From Pseudoalteromonas tunicata (GTDB lineage: Bacteria; Pseudomonadota; Gammaproteobacteria; Enterobacterales; Alteromonadaceae): 64,000 bases of DNA. The notes under the pieces are model-generated. The model had not been told where the DNA came from. It was given only the letters and a program-made list of their open reading frames with translations, and ran no database searches. The stretch covers positions 350,001 through 414,000 of the forward strand of contig NZ_CP011032.1 of assembly GCF_002310815.1 (NCBI RefSeq). Direction: 5' to 3'. The translations under genes were made by a program, and so were the position numbers. The number at the start of each line of letters is the position of its first letter. The first letter of the stretch is position 1. Shown here one piece after another: positions 45,214 to 55,400 of the stretch.

Positions 45214-46931
45214 TGATCCGCCCAAGATTAAAAATGCGCCTAGGTGATCTCTTAGTACATGAAGGGATCATTGAAGAATATCAATTATTACAGGCCTTAC
45301 AAGCGCAAAAAGCATCGGGTCGAAAACTTGGCTCGACCCTAATTGAGCTTAATATGCTGAGCGAACCACAGTTATTACGTTTTTTAGCTCAGCAATTAAA
45401 TGTGCCTTTTTTAGATATTTCGCAGCAGCGTATAGCACCTGAAGTTGCCAAGATTTTACCTGAAGTTTATGCAAGACGTTACCGCGCTTTAGTCATTGAA
45501 GACCGTGGCGATACTATTTTGCTTGGCATGAGTGATCCGGCTGATTTAAGTGGTTTAGATCAAATAGCACCGATTGTAGAACCAAAACAAATTGAACTTG
45601 CGGTTGTACAAGAAAGCCAAATTATGGAAGCGTTTGATAACCTATATCGACGCACCCAAGATATTGAAAACTTCGCTTCTCAGTTAGAAGAAGAATATCA
45701 AGAAGGTGAGGAGTTCGATCTTAACGCAATTGATAATGATGCATCCGATGCCACCGTTGTAAAACTATTACAGTCAATTTTTGAGGATGCGGTGCAAATG
45801 CGCGCATCGGATATTCATATTGAACCTGATGAAGGGTTACTGCGAATTCGCCAGCGCATAGATGGCATTTTACACGAAAATACCTTAGATCAAGTGGCGA
45901 TCGCCGCAGCGTTGGTACTGCGCTTAAAGCTTATGTCTGGGCTTGATATTTCCGAAAAGCGTTTACCGCAAGATGGCCGTTTCAATATTAAGGTTAAAAA
46001 ACATAGTATTGATGTGCGTGTTTCAACTATGCCAGTGCAAAATGGTGAATCAGTTGTAATGCGTTTACTCGATCAGTCGGCAGGTTTACTGACTTTAGAC
46101 CAAACTGGTATGCCGGCAAAAATGCTCAAAAGAATGCGTGAAACCTTAAAGCGTCCGCATGGCATGATATTGGTAACGGGGCCAACGGGTTCGGGTAAAA
46201 CCACTACTTTGTACGGTGCTCTGAGTGAGCTGAACTTACCAAGCACAAAAATAATTACAGTAGAAGACCCGGTTGAATACCGTTTAAAGCGGATCAATCA
46301 GGTACAGGTTAATACTAAAATTGGTTTAACGTTTGCCAATGTACTGCGTACCACCTTAAGACAAGATCCTGATGTGATCATGGTCGGAGAAATGCGAGAT
46401 CAAGAAACGGTAGAAATAGGGCTACGAGGTGCATTAACAGGTCATTTAGTTTTATCGACGCTGCATACGAATGATGCCATCACCAGTGCAATGCGCTTAA
46501 TTGATATGGGCGCGCCCTCTTATTTAGTGGCCAGCTCATTACGCTCAATTATAGCGCAGCGGTTGGTGCGTCGTATTTGTGACAATTGCCGAGGTGAATA
46601 CACGCCCGATGCACAAGAGCTAGCTTGGATAAAATATCTGCAAAAAGGTCATGATATTTCACATAGTTTTAGCATTGGTCGAGGTTGTTCATCGTGTAAT
46701 CATACGGGTTATAAAGGCCGTATCGGTGTATTTGAATTACTTGAAATGAATGAGCCGATGATGGATGCGCTACGTCTTGCTGATACTCAAGCATTTGCTG
46801 TTGCAGCTAAAAATAATCCTGACTTTGAGCCATTAGCCATCATGACATTACAGTATGCCAGCCAAGGGATCACCACATTGGATGAGGTGTTTCGGGTTTC
46901 TGAAGGTTTACCTGAAGTGATGGGTGATTAA
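45213..46931 (+). CDS. mshE: MSHA pilus extension ATPase MshE
   Basis: 572-residue GspE/PilB-type hexameric motor. The N-terminal MshEN region starts RLGDLLVHEGIIEEYQLLQAL (Arg9, Leu10, Gly11) and continues GRKLGSTLIELNMLSEPQLLRFLAQQ, the two-part motif that binds c-di-GMP in Vibrio MshE. Walker A GPTGSGKT is at 323-330, the Asp box near ITVEDPVEYR, Walker B near PDVIMVGEMRD, and a zinc site with Cys456, Cys459, Cys492 and Cys495. It should drive pilus growth in a c-di-GMP-dependent way. A retraction ATPase (PilT) is not in this window. It overlaps mshN by one base. Confidence 0.95.
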   Translation: MIRPRLKMRLGDLLVHEGIIEEYQLLQALQAQKASGRKLGSTLIELNMLSEPQLLRFLAQQLNVPFLDISQQRIAPEVAKILPEVYARRYRALVIEDRGDTILLGMSDPADLSGLDQIAPIVEPKQIELAVVQESQIMEAFDNLYRRTQDIENFASQLEEEYQEGEEFDLNAIDNDASDATVVKLLQSIFEDAVQMRASDIHIEPDEGLLRIRQRIDGILHENTLDQVAIAAALVLRLKLMSGLDISEKRLPQDGRFNIKVKKHSIDVRVSTMPVQNGESVVMRLLDQSAGLLTLDQTGMPAKMLKRMRETLKRPHGMILVTGPTGSGKTTTLYGALSELNLPSTKIITVEDPVEYRLKRINQVQVNTKIGLTFANVLRTTLRQDPDVIMVGEMRDQETVEIGLRGALTGHLVLSTLHTNDAITSAMRLIDMGAPSYLVASSLRSIIAQRLVRRICDNCRGEYTPDAQELAWIKYLQKGHDISHSFSIGRGCSSCNHTGYKGRIGVFELLEMNEPMMDALRLADTQAFAVAAKNNPDFEPLAIMTLQYASQGITTLDEVFRVSEGLPEVMGD

Positions 46932-46938
46932 CTCGCTC

Positions 46939-48159
46939 ATGGCCATGTTTAAATATCAAGCCAAAGACAGTCAAGGCAAGCTAGTGCAAGGTGTGATTGA
47001 GGCTGCTAATCAGAATGCAGCTGCCGATGCGTTATTTAAACGCGATTGCATTCCAATGAGCATTACACCAACTAAAGAGCAACTAAGTGACGGTAATTTT
47101 ATGCGTTACTTTGAGCCTAAAGTTGAGCTTGATGAGTTGATTATTTTTTGCCGACAAATGTACTCATTATTAAAGGCGGGGATCCCAATTATTCGAGCGA
47201 TTGTAGGGCTTGCTGAAACAACAACCCATAAACGCTTCGCTGAAGCCTTAACTGATTTAACCAAACAGCTTGAGCAAGGGCGCAACTTATCAAGTGCGAT
47301 GGCCAGTCATAAAAAAATCTTTAATCGACTTATGGTTTCTATTGTCGTGGTAGGTGAAAGTACTGGTCGCTTAGAGGATGCATTTTTACAGTTAGCGACC
47401 TATTTTGAACGTGAGCAAGAGACTCGTAAACGGATAAAATCCGCTATGCGTTATCCAACCTTTGTCATATTAGCGCTTGTAGCGGCTATGTTTATTTTAA
47501 ATATTTTTGTGATCCCTACTTTTGCAAATATGTTTAGTAAGTTTAATGCCGAGTTACCCCTGATGACACGCATCTTAATTGGTACGTCGGGATTTTTTGT
47601 TAATTATTGGTTGTTACTGATCATCGGCATGGTGGCGACTGTGGCATTAGTGCGCAATTATCTCCATTCCGTTTCAGGGCGCTTGAAGTGGGATCGGATC
47701 AAACTCAAAATTCCCTTGGTTGGCACTATTATTGAACGTTCATTGCTTGCCCGCTATAGCCGAAGTTTTGCGATGATATTGCGCTCAGGTGTTCCTATGA
47801 CCACAGGGTTATCGTTAGTTGCTGAAGCGGTCGATAATACGTTTATGGAACAAAAAGTACTTGAAATGCGTCGTGGGATTGAAAAAGGTGAGAGCTTATT
47901 GCGAGTTTCAAAACAAAGTGGTTTGTTTACTCAGCTAGTACTACAAATGGTAGCGGTAGGCGAAGAAACTGGGCAAGTTGATGAATTATTGCAAGAGTCT
48001 GCTGAGTTTTACGAGCGCGAAGTGGATTTTGATCTTAAGAGTTTGACCGCAAAAATAGAACCTATTCTTATCTCTGCGGTAGCGGTTATGGTATTAGTAT
48101 TAGCGCTGGGTATATTTACGCCAATGTGGGACATGATGTCGGCAATTAAGGGGCGTTAG
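46939..48159 (+). CDS. mshG: MSHA inner-membrane platform protein MshG (GspF/PilC-like)
   Basis: 406 residues with the FKYQAKDSQGKLVQGVIEAAN opening of PilC/GspF proteins and two T2SF repeats (IIFCRQMYSLLKAGIPIIRAI and YSRSFAMILRSGVPMTTGLSLV), each followed by membrane segments, and a last helix near the C-terminus. It is the polytopic core that transmits ATPase work to pilin polymerisation. I start at the ATG at 46939; the next ATG 6 bases later (MFKYQ) is equally likely. It begins 7 bases after the mshE stop. Confidence 0.93.
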   Translation: MAMFKYQAKDSQGKLVQGVIEAANQNAAADALFKRDCIPMSITPTKEQLSDGNFMRYFEPKVELDELIIFCRQMYSLLKAGIPIIRAIVGLAETTTHKRFAEALTDLTKQLEQGRNLSSAMASHKKIFNRLMVSIVVVGESTGRLEDAFLQLATYFEREQETRKRIKSAMRYPTFVILALVAAMFILNIFVIPTFANMFSKFNAELPLMTRILIGTSGFFVNYWLLLIIGMVATVALVRNYLHSVSGRLKWDRIKLKIPLVGTIIERSLLARYSRSFAMILRSGVPMTTGLSLVAEAVDNTFMEQKVLEMRRGIEKGESLLRVSKQSGLFTQLVLQMVAVGEETGQVDELLQESAEFYEREVDFDLKSLTAKIEPILISAVAVMVLVLALGIFTPMWDMMSAIKGR

Positions 48160-48657
48160 GTGGGGCAATCTTCAGCTCAGCAGTATAAAGAAGGCAGCTC
48201 GGCGCTTTTTTATCGAGTGCTGGTATTGATTATTATTGCCATTTTTTTTGCATTATTTGGCACTAAAGTTTTTAATTTATTAGAGTCGGTTGCAACAGTG
48301 AATAACGAAAAGTCGGTCGCTGAATTTAAACAAAGTATTAACGCTATCCGAAGTAAGTGGTTAACCGAAAAAAGAGAGTTAGTTGAATTGTCGCTTTCTG
48401 ATACCCCAGATTTAAAAGCAAAAGGGATTTTACGTTTTTTTGTTAATCAACAAGGTTACCCGTTAGGATTAAACAAAGAGCAGCTAAATTGCAAAGCACT
48501 GTGGATAAATATGCAATCGCAACCTTGGCAAAAAGTTCATAAAGTAAAAGTTGAGCTCAACTCTCAAGGTGAGCCTACAAGCTGTCGATACTATGGTATT
48601 GAACGTGAAATGTTTAGCTATGATAGTTCGAGTGGGAAAGTAAATTTAGTGAATTAA
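48160..48657 (+). CDS. mshF: MSHA biogenesis protein MshF
   Basis: 165 residues. One membrane helix (about 17-38, LFYRVLVLIIIAIFFALFGTKVF) and a periplasmic part of about 125 residues. It starts with GTG directly after the mshG stop, with AAGGGG a few bases upstream; no ATG is usable. Assigned mainly from position between mshG and mshB and from size; MshF is the least characterised protein of the locus. The next gene is 155 bases away, the only sizeable gap in the block. Confidence 0.8.
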   Translation: MGQSSAQQYKEGSSALFYRVLVLIIIAIFFALFGTKVFNLLESVATVNNEKSVAEFKQSINAIRSKWLTEKRELVELSLSDTPDLKAKGILRFFVNQQGYPLGLNKEQLNCKALWINMQSQPWQKVHKVKVELNSQGEPTSCRYYGIEREMFSYDSSSGKVNLVN

Positions 48658-48780
48658 AGCGCTAAATGATGAGCAAAAAGTACTTTGAAATTGGTTTTAG
48701 TTCCTAAATGTAAAAAAATACTGATTAAATGGATAAAATGAATTGTATCTTTGTGATAAATTCAGTTAAATGAAAGATAA

Positions 48781-48796
48781 CTTATTTATAAATAAG
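48781..48796. repeat. 16-bp perfect palindrome before mshB
   Basis: CTTATTTATAAATAAG lies in the 155-base gap between mshF and mshB, ending 16 bases before the mshB ATG. The gap is very AT-rich and probably contains the pilin-gene promoter. The palindrome may be an operator or a leader hairpin. Confidence 0.55.
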
Positions 48797-48812
48797 CATT
48801 ATTGAGTTGGCG

Positions 48813-49415
48813 ATGAAACAACAAATTAAAACAAAACAAGCAGGTTTTACCTTAATAGAGTTGGTAATAGTAGTTATTATTTTAGGCTTACTTGCAGCGA
48901 CTGCTCTGCCGCGTTTTTTAGATGTGACTGATCAAGCTGAAGATGCCTCTGTTGAAGGCATGGCGGGTGGATTTGCCGCTGCTGTTGGGCTTGTTCGTGC
49001 GCAATGGGAATTAAATGGGCGACCAAAAGGCACTGCAAATGTCACATTTATCACATACGATACAATTGATGTGGGCGTTGATAATACCAATGGTTATCCA
49101 ACGACCGACAATACAGAAAGAACCAATACGTTAGCGACAACAATGACAGCAGCTAAATGTAAGCAAGTTTTTGATTCTATTTTACAAAGTCCGCCGTCAA
49201 ATACAATTAATGCAACTGCCGCAGACATTGAAGCGAATCGTTTTTTAGTGCGCTTTTTTGAAAATGGTGGCAACGATAAATGCATTTATTATTTAACAAA
49301 TTCTATTGATACTGCTGCGATTCCAGCTAATGGTGTTGAAGTGCCTTCAACAGGTAATGAGCATGGTTTTTCTTATTACCCACAAACAGGGCAAGTATTA
49401 GTATTTAATCAGTAA
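48813..49415 (+). CDS. mshB: MSHA prepilin MshB
   Basis: 201 residues with a class-III signal: a short leader KTKQAG, then the prepilin-peptidase site G-FTLIELVIVV with Glu at +5, and the hydrophobic helix. The C-terminal domain has a Cys pair (AAKCKQV and GNDKCIYY). It resembles the major pilin in general plan but is encoded before it, as in Vibrio. ATG at 48813, with a GAGTTGG upstream. Minor pilin or initiator of pilus assembly by family. Confidence 0.9.
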   Translation: MKQQIKTKQAGFTLIELVIVVIILGLLAATALPRFLDVTDQAEDASVEGMAGGFAAAVGLVRAQWELNGRPKGTANVTFITYDTIDVGVDNTNGYPTTDNTERTNTLATTMTAAKCKQVFDSILQSPPSNTINATAADIEANRFLVRFFENGGNDKCIYYLTNSIDTAAIPANGVEVPSTGNEHGFSYYPQTGQVLVFNQ

Positions 49416-49463
49416 CAACAACGAATCACACACTTTTTATAATTTTACAAAGAGGTACTCATA

Positions 49464-49997
49464 ATGAAAAAGCAACAGGGTTTTACTTTGATCGAATTGA
49501 TCATTGTTATTGTTATTCTTGGTATTTTAGCGGTAACCGCAGCGCCAAAGTTTTTGAATTTACAAGATGATGCCAATACCGCAACGTTAGATGGTATTAA
49601 AGCGTCAATGGAAACCTCAAAGAATATTGTTTATGGTAAAGCGATTATTGCTGGTGCTCAAAATACTGCAGATTTCACATTACCAAATGTACAAGGCGCA
49701 AATTCAGTTATTACGGATAAGGGCTATCCAGATGAGGATTGGGATACTACTTGGATTCACTTACTTGATTTAAAAGCTGTTGCGAGTGATGCTGATGCTA
49801 GAAATGCTGACTTTGTAGTTTATGAAGGAGATAGTTCTGCTGCTGGAACCGCAATATTAAAAGTGGTGCCTACTAACACTATAACTCTTGATGCTACCAC
49901 TGGAATTCCTTCAACAGTTACTGCTGATGTAATAAAATGTTTTGCGAGTTACAGTAATTTAGATGGTGTGCTTGATATTAAAGTAACAGCTTGTTAA
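49464..49997 (+). CDS. mshA: MSHA major pilin MshA
   Basis: 177 residues. The leader MKKQQG is followed by FTLIELIIVIVILGILAVTAAPKF, the standard MshA N-terminus with Glu5. A C-terminal disulfide pair is visible in VIKCFASY and VTAC. The pilin builds the fibre that holds cells to surfaces in Vibrio and relatives. AGAGGTA precedes the ATG, 48 bases after mshB. The next gene starts 3 bases after the stop. Confidence 0.94.
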   Translation: MKKQQGFTLIELIIVIVILGILAVTAAPKFLNLQDDANTATLDGIKASMETSKNIVYGKAIIAGAQNTADFTLPNVQGANSVITDKGYPDEDWDTTWIHLLDLKAVASDADARNADFVVYEGDSSAAGTAILKVVPTNTITLDATTGIPSTVTADVIKCFASYSNLDGVLDIKVTAC

Positions 49998-50000
49998 TCA

Positions 50001-50480
50001 ATGCTTTTAGCTCGCGGTTTTTCTTTAGTTGAGCTGATCATTACCATAGTTATTTTGGGCACGCTGTCGGTGACGGTTGTGCCCAAATTTTTTGGTCCCA
50101 GTATTTTTGATTCTTATACTGCACGTGATCAAGCATTAAGCGTCCTGCGGACAATGCAGTTGCGCGCTATGCAAAATACAGGTGCGCCTTGCCATAAAAT
50201 AGTTATTTCTCCCACCTTACTTGCACCGCCGACAGTCGACACTTGCGGTAATACCGCCGACAACAATAATGCTGATTATTTAGTGGTCGCATTAGATAGC
50301 GCGAGTACCGACATTCGTTTTAGCGCCAAAGATGCCAATAATGCCACATTCACAACCATTGAATTTGATAGTTTAGGTCGCACCAATAACACACCAAATT
50401 GCAGTACAATGTGTCGGATTGATTTAGGTGAAGCTGATATTTGTATCAACAGTGAAGGGTTGATTTATGGCTGCCAGTAA
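50001..50480 (+). CDS. mshC: MSHA minor pilin MshC
   Basis: 159 residues with a very short leader MLLARG then FSLVELIITIVILGTLSVTVVPKFF, a type IV prepilin site with Glu5. Four Cys in the C-terminal domain (CHKI, DTCGN, NCSTMC, and CINS/GCQ) suggest disulfides. It begins 3 bases after mshA and overlaps mshD by 14 bases. Minor pilin by position and signature. Confidence 0.88.
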   Translation: MLLARGFSLVELIITIVILGTLSVTVVPKFFGPSIFDSYTARDQALSVLRTMQLRAMQNTGAPCHKIVISPTLLAPPTVDTCGNTADNNNADYLVVALDSASTDIRFSAKDANNATFTTIEFDSLGRTNNTPNCSTMCRIDLGEADICINSEGLIYGCQ

Positions 50481-51087
50481 CCACTTCAGGCGCTCGTTTT
50501 TTACAGCTAAGCTTAAGCTTGCGCAAGGTTTTACCTTGGTCGAATTAATAATTGGCATGGTAGTGCTTGCCATTACCATGACAATTATCACCAATTTGTT
50601 AGCACCACAAGCAAGGCAAAGTGCCGATCCTTTGGTACAAATTCGGGCAACAGCGCTTGGCCAGGCCTTAATGAATGAAATATTAGCCAAATCATTTGAT
50701 CAACAGTCACAACGCGGCGCGCCTTGGTTGCGCTGTGGAGAAAACAGCTTAGTGTGTACAGCGCAAGCAAGTTTTGGCAAAGACTGCTTAGATGACAGTA
50801 AAACCGCACCAGCATGCACGGGTTCAAGTTTAGAAACCCGAAGTACCTTTAATGATGTTGATGACTACCATAATTTAGCGCTCAATAGCGATGCCGATTT
50901 TGCTGCATTTTTTGATTTACCCGCCGATTATTACCGTGGGTTTAGCCTTATTATAACTGTGCAGTACGATGATAATTATGATGGTACTGGGCAACAAACA
51001 AGCAAAACAGCCAAATTTATTACCATAAAAATCACCGCGAGTAATAATGAAGAGTATGGTTTTTCTGCTTATCGAGGGAATTACTAA
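50467..51087 (+). CDS. mshD: MSHA minor pilin MshD
   Basis: 206 residues. A longer leader (about 20 residues, ending AQG) precedes FTLVELIIGMVVLAITMTIITNLL. Paired Cys (LRCGENSLVC, KDCLD, PACTG) occur in the middle. The start lies inside mshC and the stop overlaps mshO by one base. Minor pilin; exact role unknown. Confidence 0.87.
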   Translation: MAASNHFRRSFFTAKLKLAQGFTLVELIIGMVVLAITMTIITNLLAPQARQSADPLVQIRATALGQALMNEILAKSFDQQSQRGAPWLRCGENSLVCTAQASFGKDCLDDSKTAPACTGSSLETRSTFNDVDDYHNLALNSDADFAAFFDLPADYYRGFSLIITVQYDDNYDGTGQQTSKTAKFITIKITASNNEEYGFSAYRGNY

Positions 51088-51920
51088 TGAAGCGTTCTGG
51101 TTTTACGTTAGTTGAACTGATTTTAGTGATTGTTATTTTAGGTATAGTGTCGGTTGGTACTGTGCAATATCTAAGCTTTGGTGCGCAAATTTATGCACAA
51201 GCCACTGAACGTGATGAAGTCGTATCACAAGCACGTTTTTTACAAACTCGCTTAAGTAAAGAACTGCGGCACGCTGCGCCAAATTCAGTGCGGCTCAGTT
51301 GCGATAACTCAACTTCAAATCCTTGTAGTGTAGTGCAGTGCTTAGAGTTTACTCCTTTTAAAAGTAGCACTGTTTATACTAACAACTTACCCAGTGACCT
51401 TGCAGCGAGTGGCGATGTCACTGTGGTTGATGCGCTGGTGGATCCTGTAATAAATGATTGGGTGAGCATTTATGCGCTCTCTGCCGCGGATGTTTATCAA
51501 CTTACTAATAATAAGCGGCGCCAAATAATGAGTGTGACGCAAGGGATTAATACGACTGAGCCTGATGTTTGGCAAGTTGATAAGGGCTTTAGCGTTGATT
51601 CACCAAGTAAACGGATTTATGTTTTAAATTCAGCCGGGCCGGTGAGTTTTTGTGTTAAAGAAAATACCTTATATCGTTTTGAAGGTTATGGCTTTTTTGA
51701 CTCACAACCGACCCCGACTCTTTTGAACCAAATTAATGGGGTATCGGGTGTAGCCATAGGGCAATTTGTACAAAACGCTTTAAATATTACCGAAGTATTT
51801 CGTTATCAAAGTGCGAGTTTAACTCGCAATTCGGTTGTCAATATTCAGTTAGAAATGGGCTTTAATAATACTGAATCGGTGGCGTTTAATCATGAAATAC
51901 ATTTACCTAATGTGCCATAG
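51087..51920 (+). CDS. mshO: MSHA minor pilin MshO
   Basis: 277 residues with leader MKRSG then FTLVELILVIVILGIVSVGTVQYLS. The C-terminal domain has Cys in LSCDNSTSNPCSVVQCLEF and in SFCVKEN. Size and place (between mshD and mshP) fit MshO. The ATG overlaps the mshD stop (TAATGA). Confidence 0.88.
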   Translation: MKRSGFTLVELILVIVILGIVSVGTVQYLSFGAQIYAQATERDEVVSQARFLQTRLSKELRHAAPNSVRLSCDNSTSNPCSVVQCLEFTPFKSSTVYTNNLPSDLAASGDVTVVDALVDPVINDWVSIYALSAADVYQLTNNKRRQIMSVTQGINTTEPDVWQVDKGFSVDSPSKRIYVLNSAGPVSFCVKENTLYRFEGYGFFDSQPTPTLLNQINGVSGVAIGQFVQNALNITEVFRYQSASLTRNSVVNIQLEMGFNNTESVAFNHEIHLPNVP

Positions 51921-51923
51921 TGG

Positions 51924-52412
51924 ATGAGTAATCATATGAAGCACAAAGCTATTCATTCATTGTTTAAACAGCAGGGCAGCATGCTGTTAACTGCGTTATT
52001 TATAGCGATTTTAATGTTGGCGTTGGGTTTAACGTTGGTCAAAGTATTGTCGGGCTCAGCGCATAATAATGCGGTGGAATATTATGGCGCACGGGCATTT
52101 TTAGCCGCGCAAAGTGGTTTAGAAAAGGGGCTCACTACGTTATTTCCACTTAACGCTGTGCCTGCAAATTGCCCTGTTTTACCTAGTTTAGTCTTTAATT
52201 CTGGGTATTTGGCCAATTGCCAAGTGCAAGTAGATTGCGTAAAAATAGGACCGCTAGAAGATAAAAGCTTAGTAAGTAAAAACGTGACGGTATTTCGTTT
52301 ATCAAGTAGTGCAACGTGCAAAGTAAATGATTGTGCGCTTGGTGAAGACTGTCGCAAAGATTTTTGGCAAACCCAGAGGACGCTTAGCGTTGAAGCTAAA
52401 ACACTTAATTAA
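51924..52412 (+). CDS. mshP: MSHA pilus protein MshP (PilX-like)
   Basis: 162 residues. After a basic N-terminus it has QQGSMLLTALFIAILMLALGLTLVKVL, a PilX/GspK-type hydrophobic helix without the usual FTLIE glutamate, then EYYGARAFLAAQSGLE, as in PilX-like minor pilins. Six or more Cys follow (NCPVL, NCQVQVDC, TCKVNDCALGEDC). An ATG 12 bases later is an alternative start. Its end overlaps the start of mshQ. Confidence 0.85.
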   Translation: MSNHMKHKAIHSLFKQQGSMLLTALFIAILMLALGLTLVKVLSGSAHNNAVEYYGARAFLAAQSGLEKGLTTLFPLNAVPANCPVLPSLVFNSGYLANCQVQVDCVKIGPLEDKSLVSKNVTVFRLSSSATCKVNDCALGEDCRKDFWQTQRTLSVEAKTLN

Positions 52413-55400
52413 AAATATACTCATTATTAGTACATTTTTTATTTGTTATGTGGTCGAGGCACTTCCGCAGTGCGCTGCACTTTTTCCGGGCAACTTAGCC
52501 ACCTTTAATAACAGTCAAATTAAGTTTGATGATGGTGCAGATCTTAATTACCCATCTGCAGGGCGACTAATTACCAGCGTAGTTAGTAAAACCTCTCAAC
52601 GACCAAAATGCCCCTCACCTTACAATTGTTATGCCAGTGGCACCAATGCTATTTCATCGTCTGAGGCTGCAGGCATTCCTAGCAATTTTAAAACCGTGAC
52701 GGGCACCACTATTCCAGCGGTACTAAATGGCGAGTATTATTTTGATCAGCAGATTTTAGATTTCTCCTCGACTACTTCATATCAAGTAACTGGCCCGACA
52801 CGAATTTTTTTACGCTGGTCATTTAACAGTTCTACAAAGGCGCAGTTACGCGTTTTAACCTCAAATATTAGTTATTCAGCAGGGGCTTATTTGGTGGTGT
52901 ATGTTGATGGCACCGTATTAACGGGTACCTCAACTTATTTTAAAGGTTTTATTTATGCGACTGAGGAAGTTCAACTGGGCTCAGTATCAACCATAGATGG
53001 TGGAGTCACTGCTGGGGGAAACATCACCGTTGGTGATGGTTTTGTAGCAAATCAACTGGCTGTGCCAAGTTCTGCACCTGGAGTATGCGGGAGCGGTCAT
53101 GGTGGTGGTATTGCCAATGCGCATTATCCGCTTGATTTTTGCTTTGATGTGATTAGTTCTAATGTCTATGACCTGATTAATAACTATTTGGGTATTGCTC
53201 ATAATACGGCTGAAAATAGTAATGGAAAAATCAATTACAGTGCTGACTTTTCTGCTAATTCTATCTCAGACTATTTAGAATTTACCGATTTTAGTATGTG
53301 GCAGGGCAAAAGTAGTTTTGCGCTTTCGATGTGGCTTGATTTTGATCCCGCCCGGGCATTACAAACCGTTTTTTCGGCAACATCGTCATCTGGGGCTGCT
53401 GAATTTACTGTTGAATTACGCAAGTGGAATAACAACAATCTGTTTTATCCTCAAATCTCTTTTAAAGGTTACCAATTCTGGTTTAATTACCCAATTAGCT
53501 CATCGGGTTGGCAGCATTTAACAGTGTCAGTTGAGCAGCGCAATGTCTGTGTCTACATTAATGGTGGCAGCAGTGAGTGTGTTGATTTTGGTAGCGGTAC
53601 AGGCACATTAAGTTTAAATAAAATGGTGCTTGGGCAAAAAATCCAAGGCAGTGGTTTTACCGCAAATCAAGATTATCTTGGCTTGGTTGATGAAGTGGTA
53701 TTTTTTGATAGTTCTTTGTCATTAGCCGAGGCCAATACTGTTTATAACAATCAAAATTCAGGTAAAAGCTACAATGGCGGGCCAGCTCATACCGCTCCTG
53801 ATTGTTTAATTGGTTGGTATCGTTTTGAGAATAACCTCGATGACTCATCAACTGAGTTGGTGAATAACCTAACAGGAACTGGCAATGTCGCATTTAATTA
53901 TTTTAACCCCGATCCTGCTTATGGCGTGACGCCAAATAGTACCTGCCGATATCTAGATTTAGATGGCCAAAGCTACGCCAAAGTGAATGATACTGGTGAT
54001 TACAATCAAGAAAAAATAACGGTCAGTGCATGGATTTATCCAACTCGAACTCAAACTGAGTTGCAAGCGATTGTCTCAAAAGATGAGCATTTTGAGTTTC
54101 ACTTGAATAACCAGCGTCGATTATATTGGTGGTGGACCAATAGCAGTCGCAACCCTGAAACCCTCACCAGTAATCAACAAATACCTTTAAATCAGTGGAC
54201 CCACGTTGCAGTGACTTACAAAGCGGGTGCGCAGCGCATGTATATCAATGGTGTGCTTGATAATTCTAGTAGTTTTAATAATGGTTTGTTTGATACTCCA
54301 TGTGATTTTTACATCGGAATTGATACCGCGACATCATCAGCCAATACATGTGGTGGGGTGATAAATGGCAGACGATTTACGGGTAAAATTGATGAAGTAA
54401 AAATTTATGCCAGTGCATTAGACTTGGCAGAAGTTCAAGCGGATATGACACGAGTGCATTATTGTACTTTGCCGCCGCCGATTGATCATTATCGCTTAGA
54501 ATTAGCCGACAATTTGGGCTTAACCTGTCAGGCTGAAAGCATGCAAATTAAGGCTTGTGCCGATGCTAGTTGTTCGTCATTTTATTCTCAAGGGGTTACG
54601 GGAACACTCAATGTGACACCCAATACGGCTGCTACTTGGTCGCCGAGTAATAATTTAAATTTTACGGGTAGTCAGTCGCTGAGTTTAAACTATATTCAAC
54701 CTGATACGGTGCAGTACAGTTTAAGTAATGCCTCGCCCAATGTGCCATTACGTTGTTTTATCGGCGGCAGTGAGGTGGCGTTGTCGGCTTGCAAAACAAC
54801 GTTTAAAGATTCGGGGTTTGTATTTACCGATGCACTAGGAAATGCGATTGCCAACCAAGTTGCAGCAGTGCCATTTACAAGTTATCTAAAAGCGGTTGAA
54901 AAAAACACCACTACAGGCGCTTGCCAAACAGCTTTGACTGGCCCTCAAACGGTTGAGCTAAAATACACTTGTCAGACACCAAATGCATGTAGTAGTGATG
55001 CTGCGATGCAATTTTCAGTTAATAGTCAGCCAATCTTGAGTAATAGTTTTAGTAATGTATCGTTAAATTTTGATCCCAGTAATAATAACTTGGCCGCATT
55101 AAATAATATTTATCCTGATGCAGGTTTAATCAATCTTCAAGCGCAAAAATCGGTCACAAATGGTGCATTATTACAAGGGGCATCCGATCCTTTTACCGTA
55201 AGGCCAGATCGATTTGAAATTATATTAGATGAAGACAATCACAGCCCGACAGACCCATCTTATGCGGTTGATGAAAATGGCTCTGTGTTTAAAAAAACCA
55301 AACAAGGCTTCCCAATTACTATCAACGCCGTTAATCGCTCAGGGTTGATTACAACGAATTTCCGTTCGTCTGATTTAGCAGCCAATACGTTATTGTTTAC

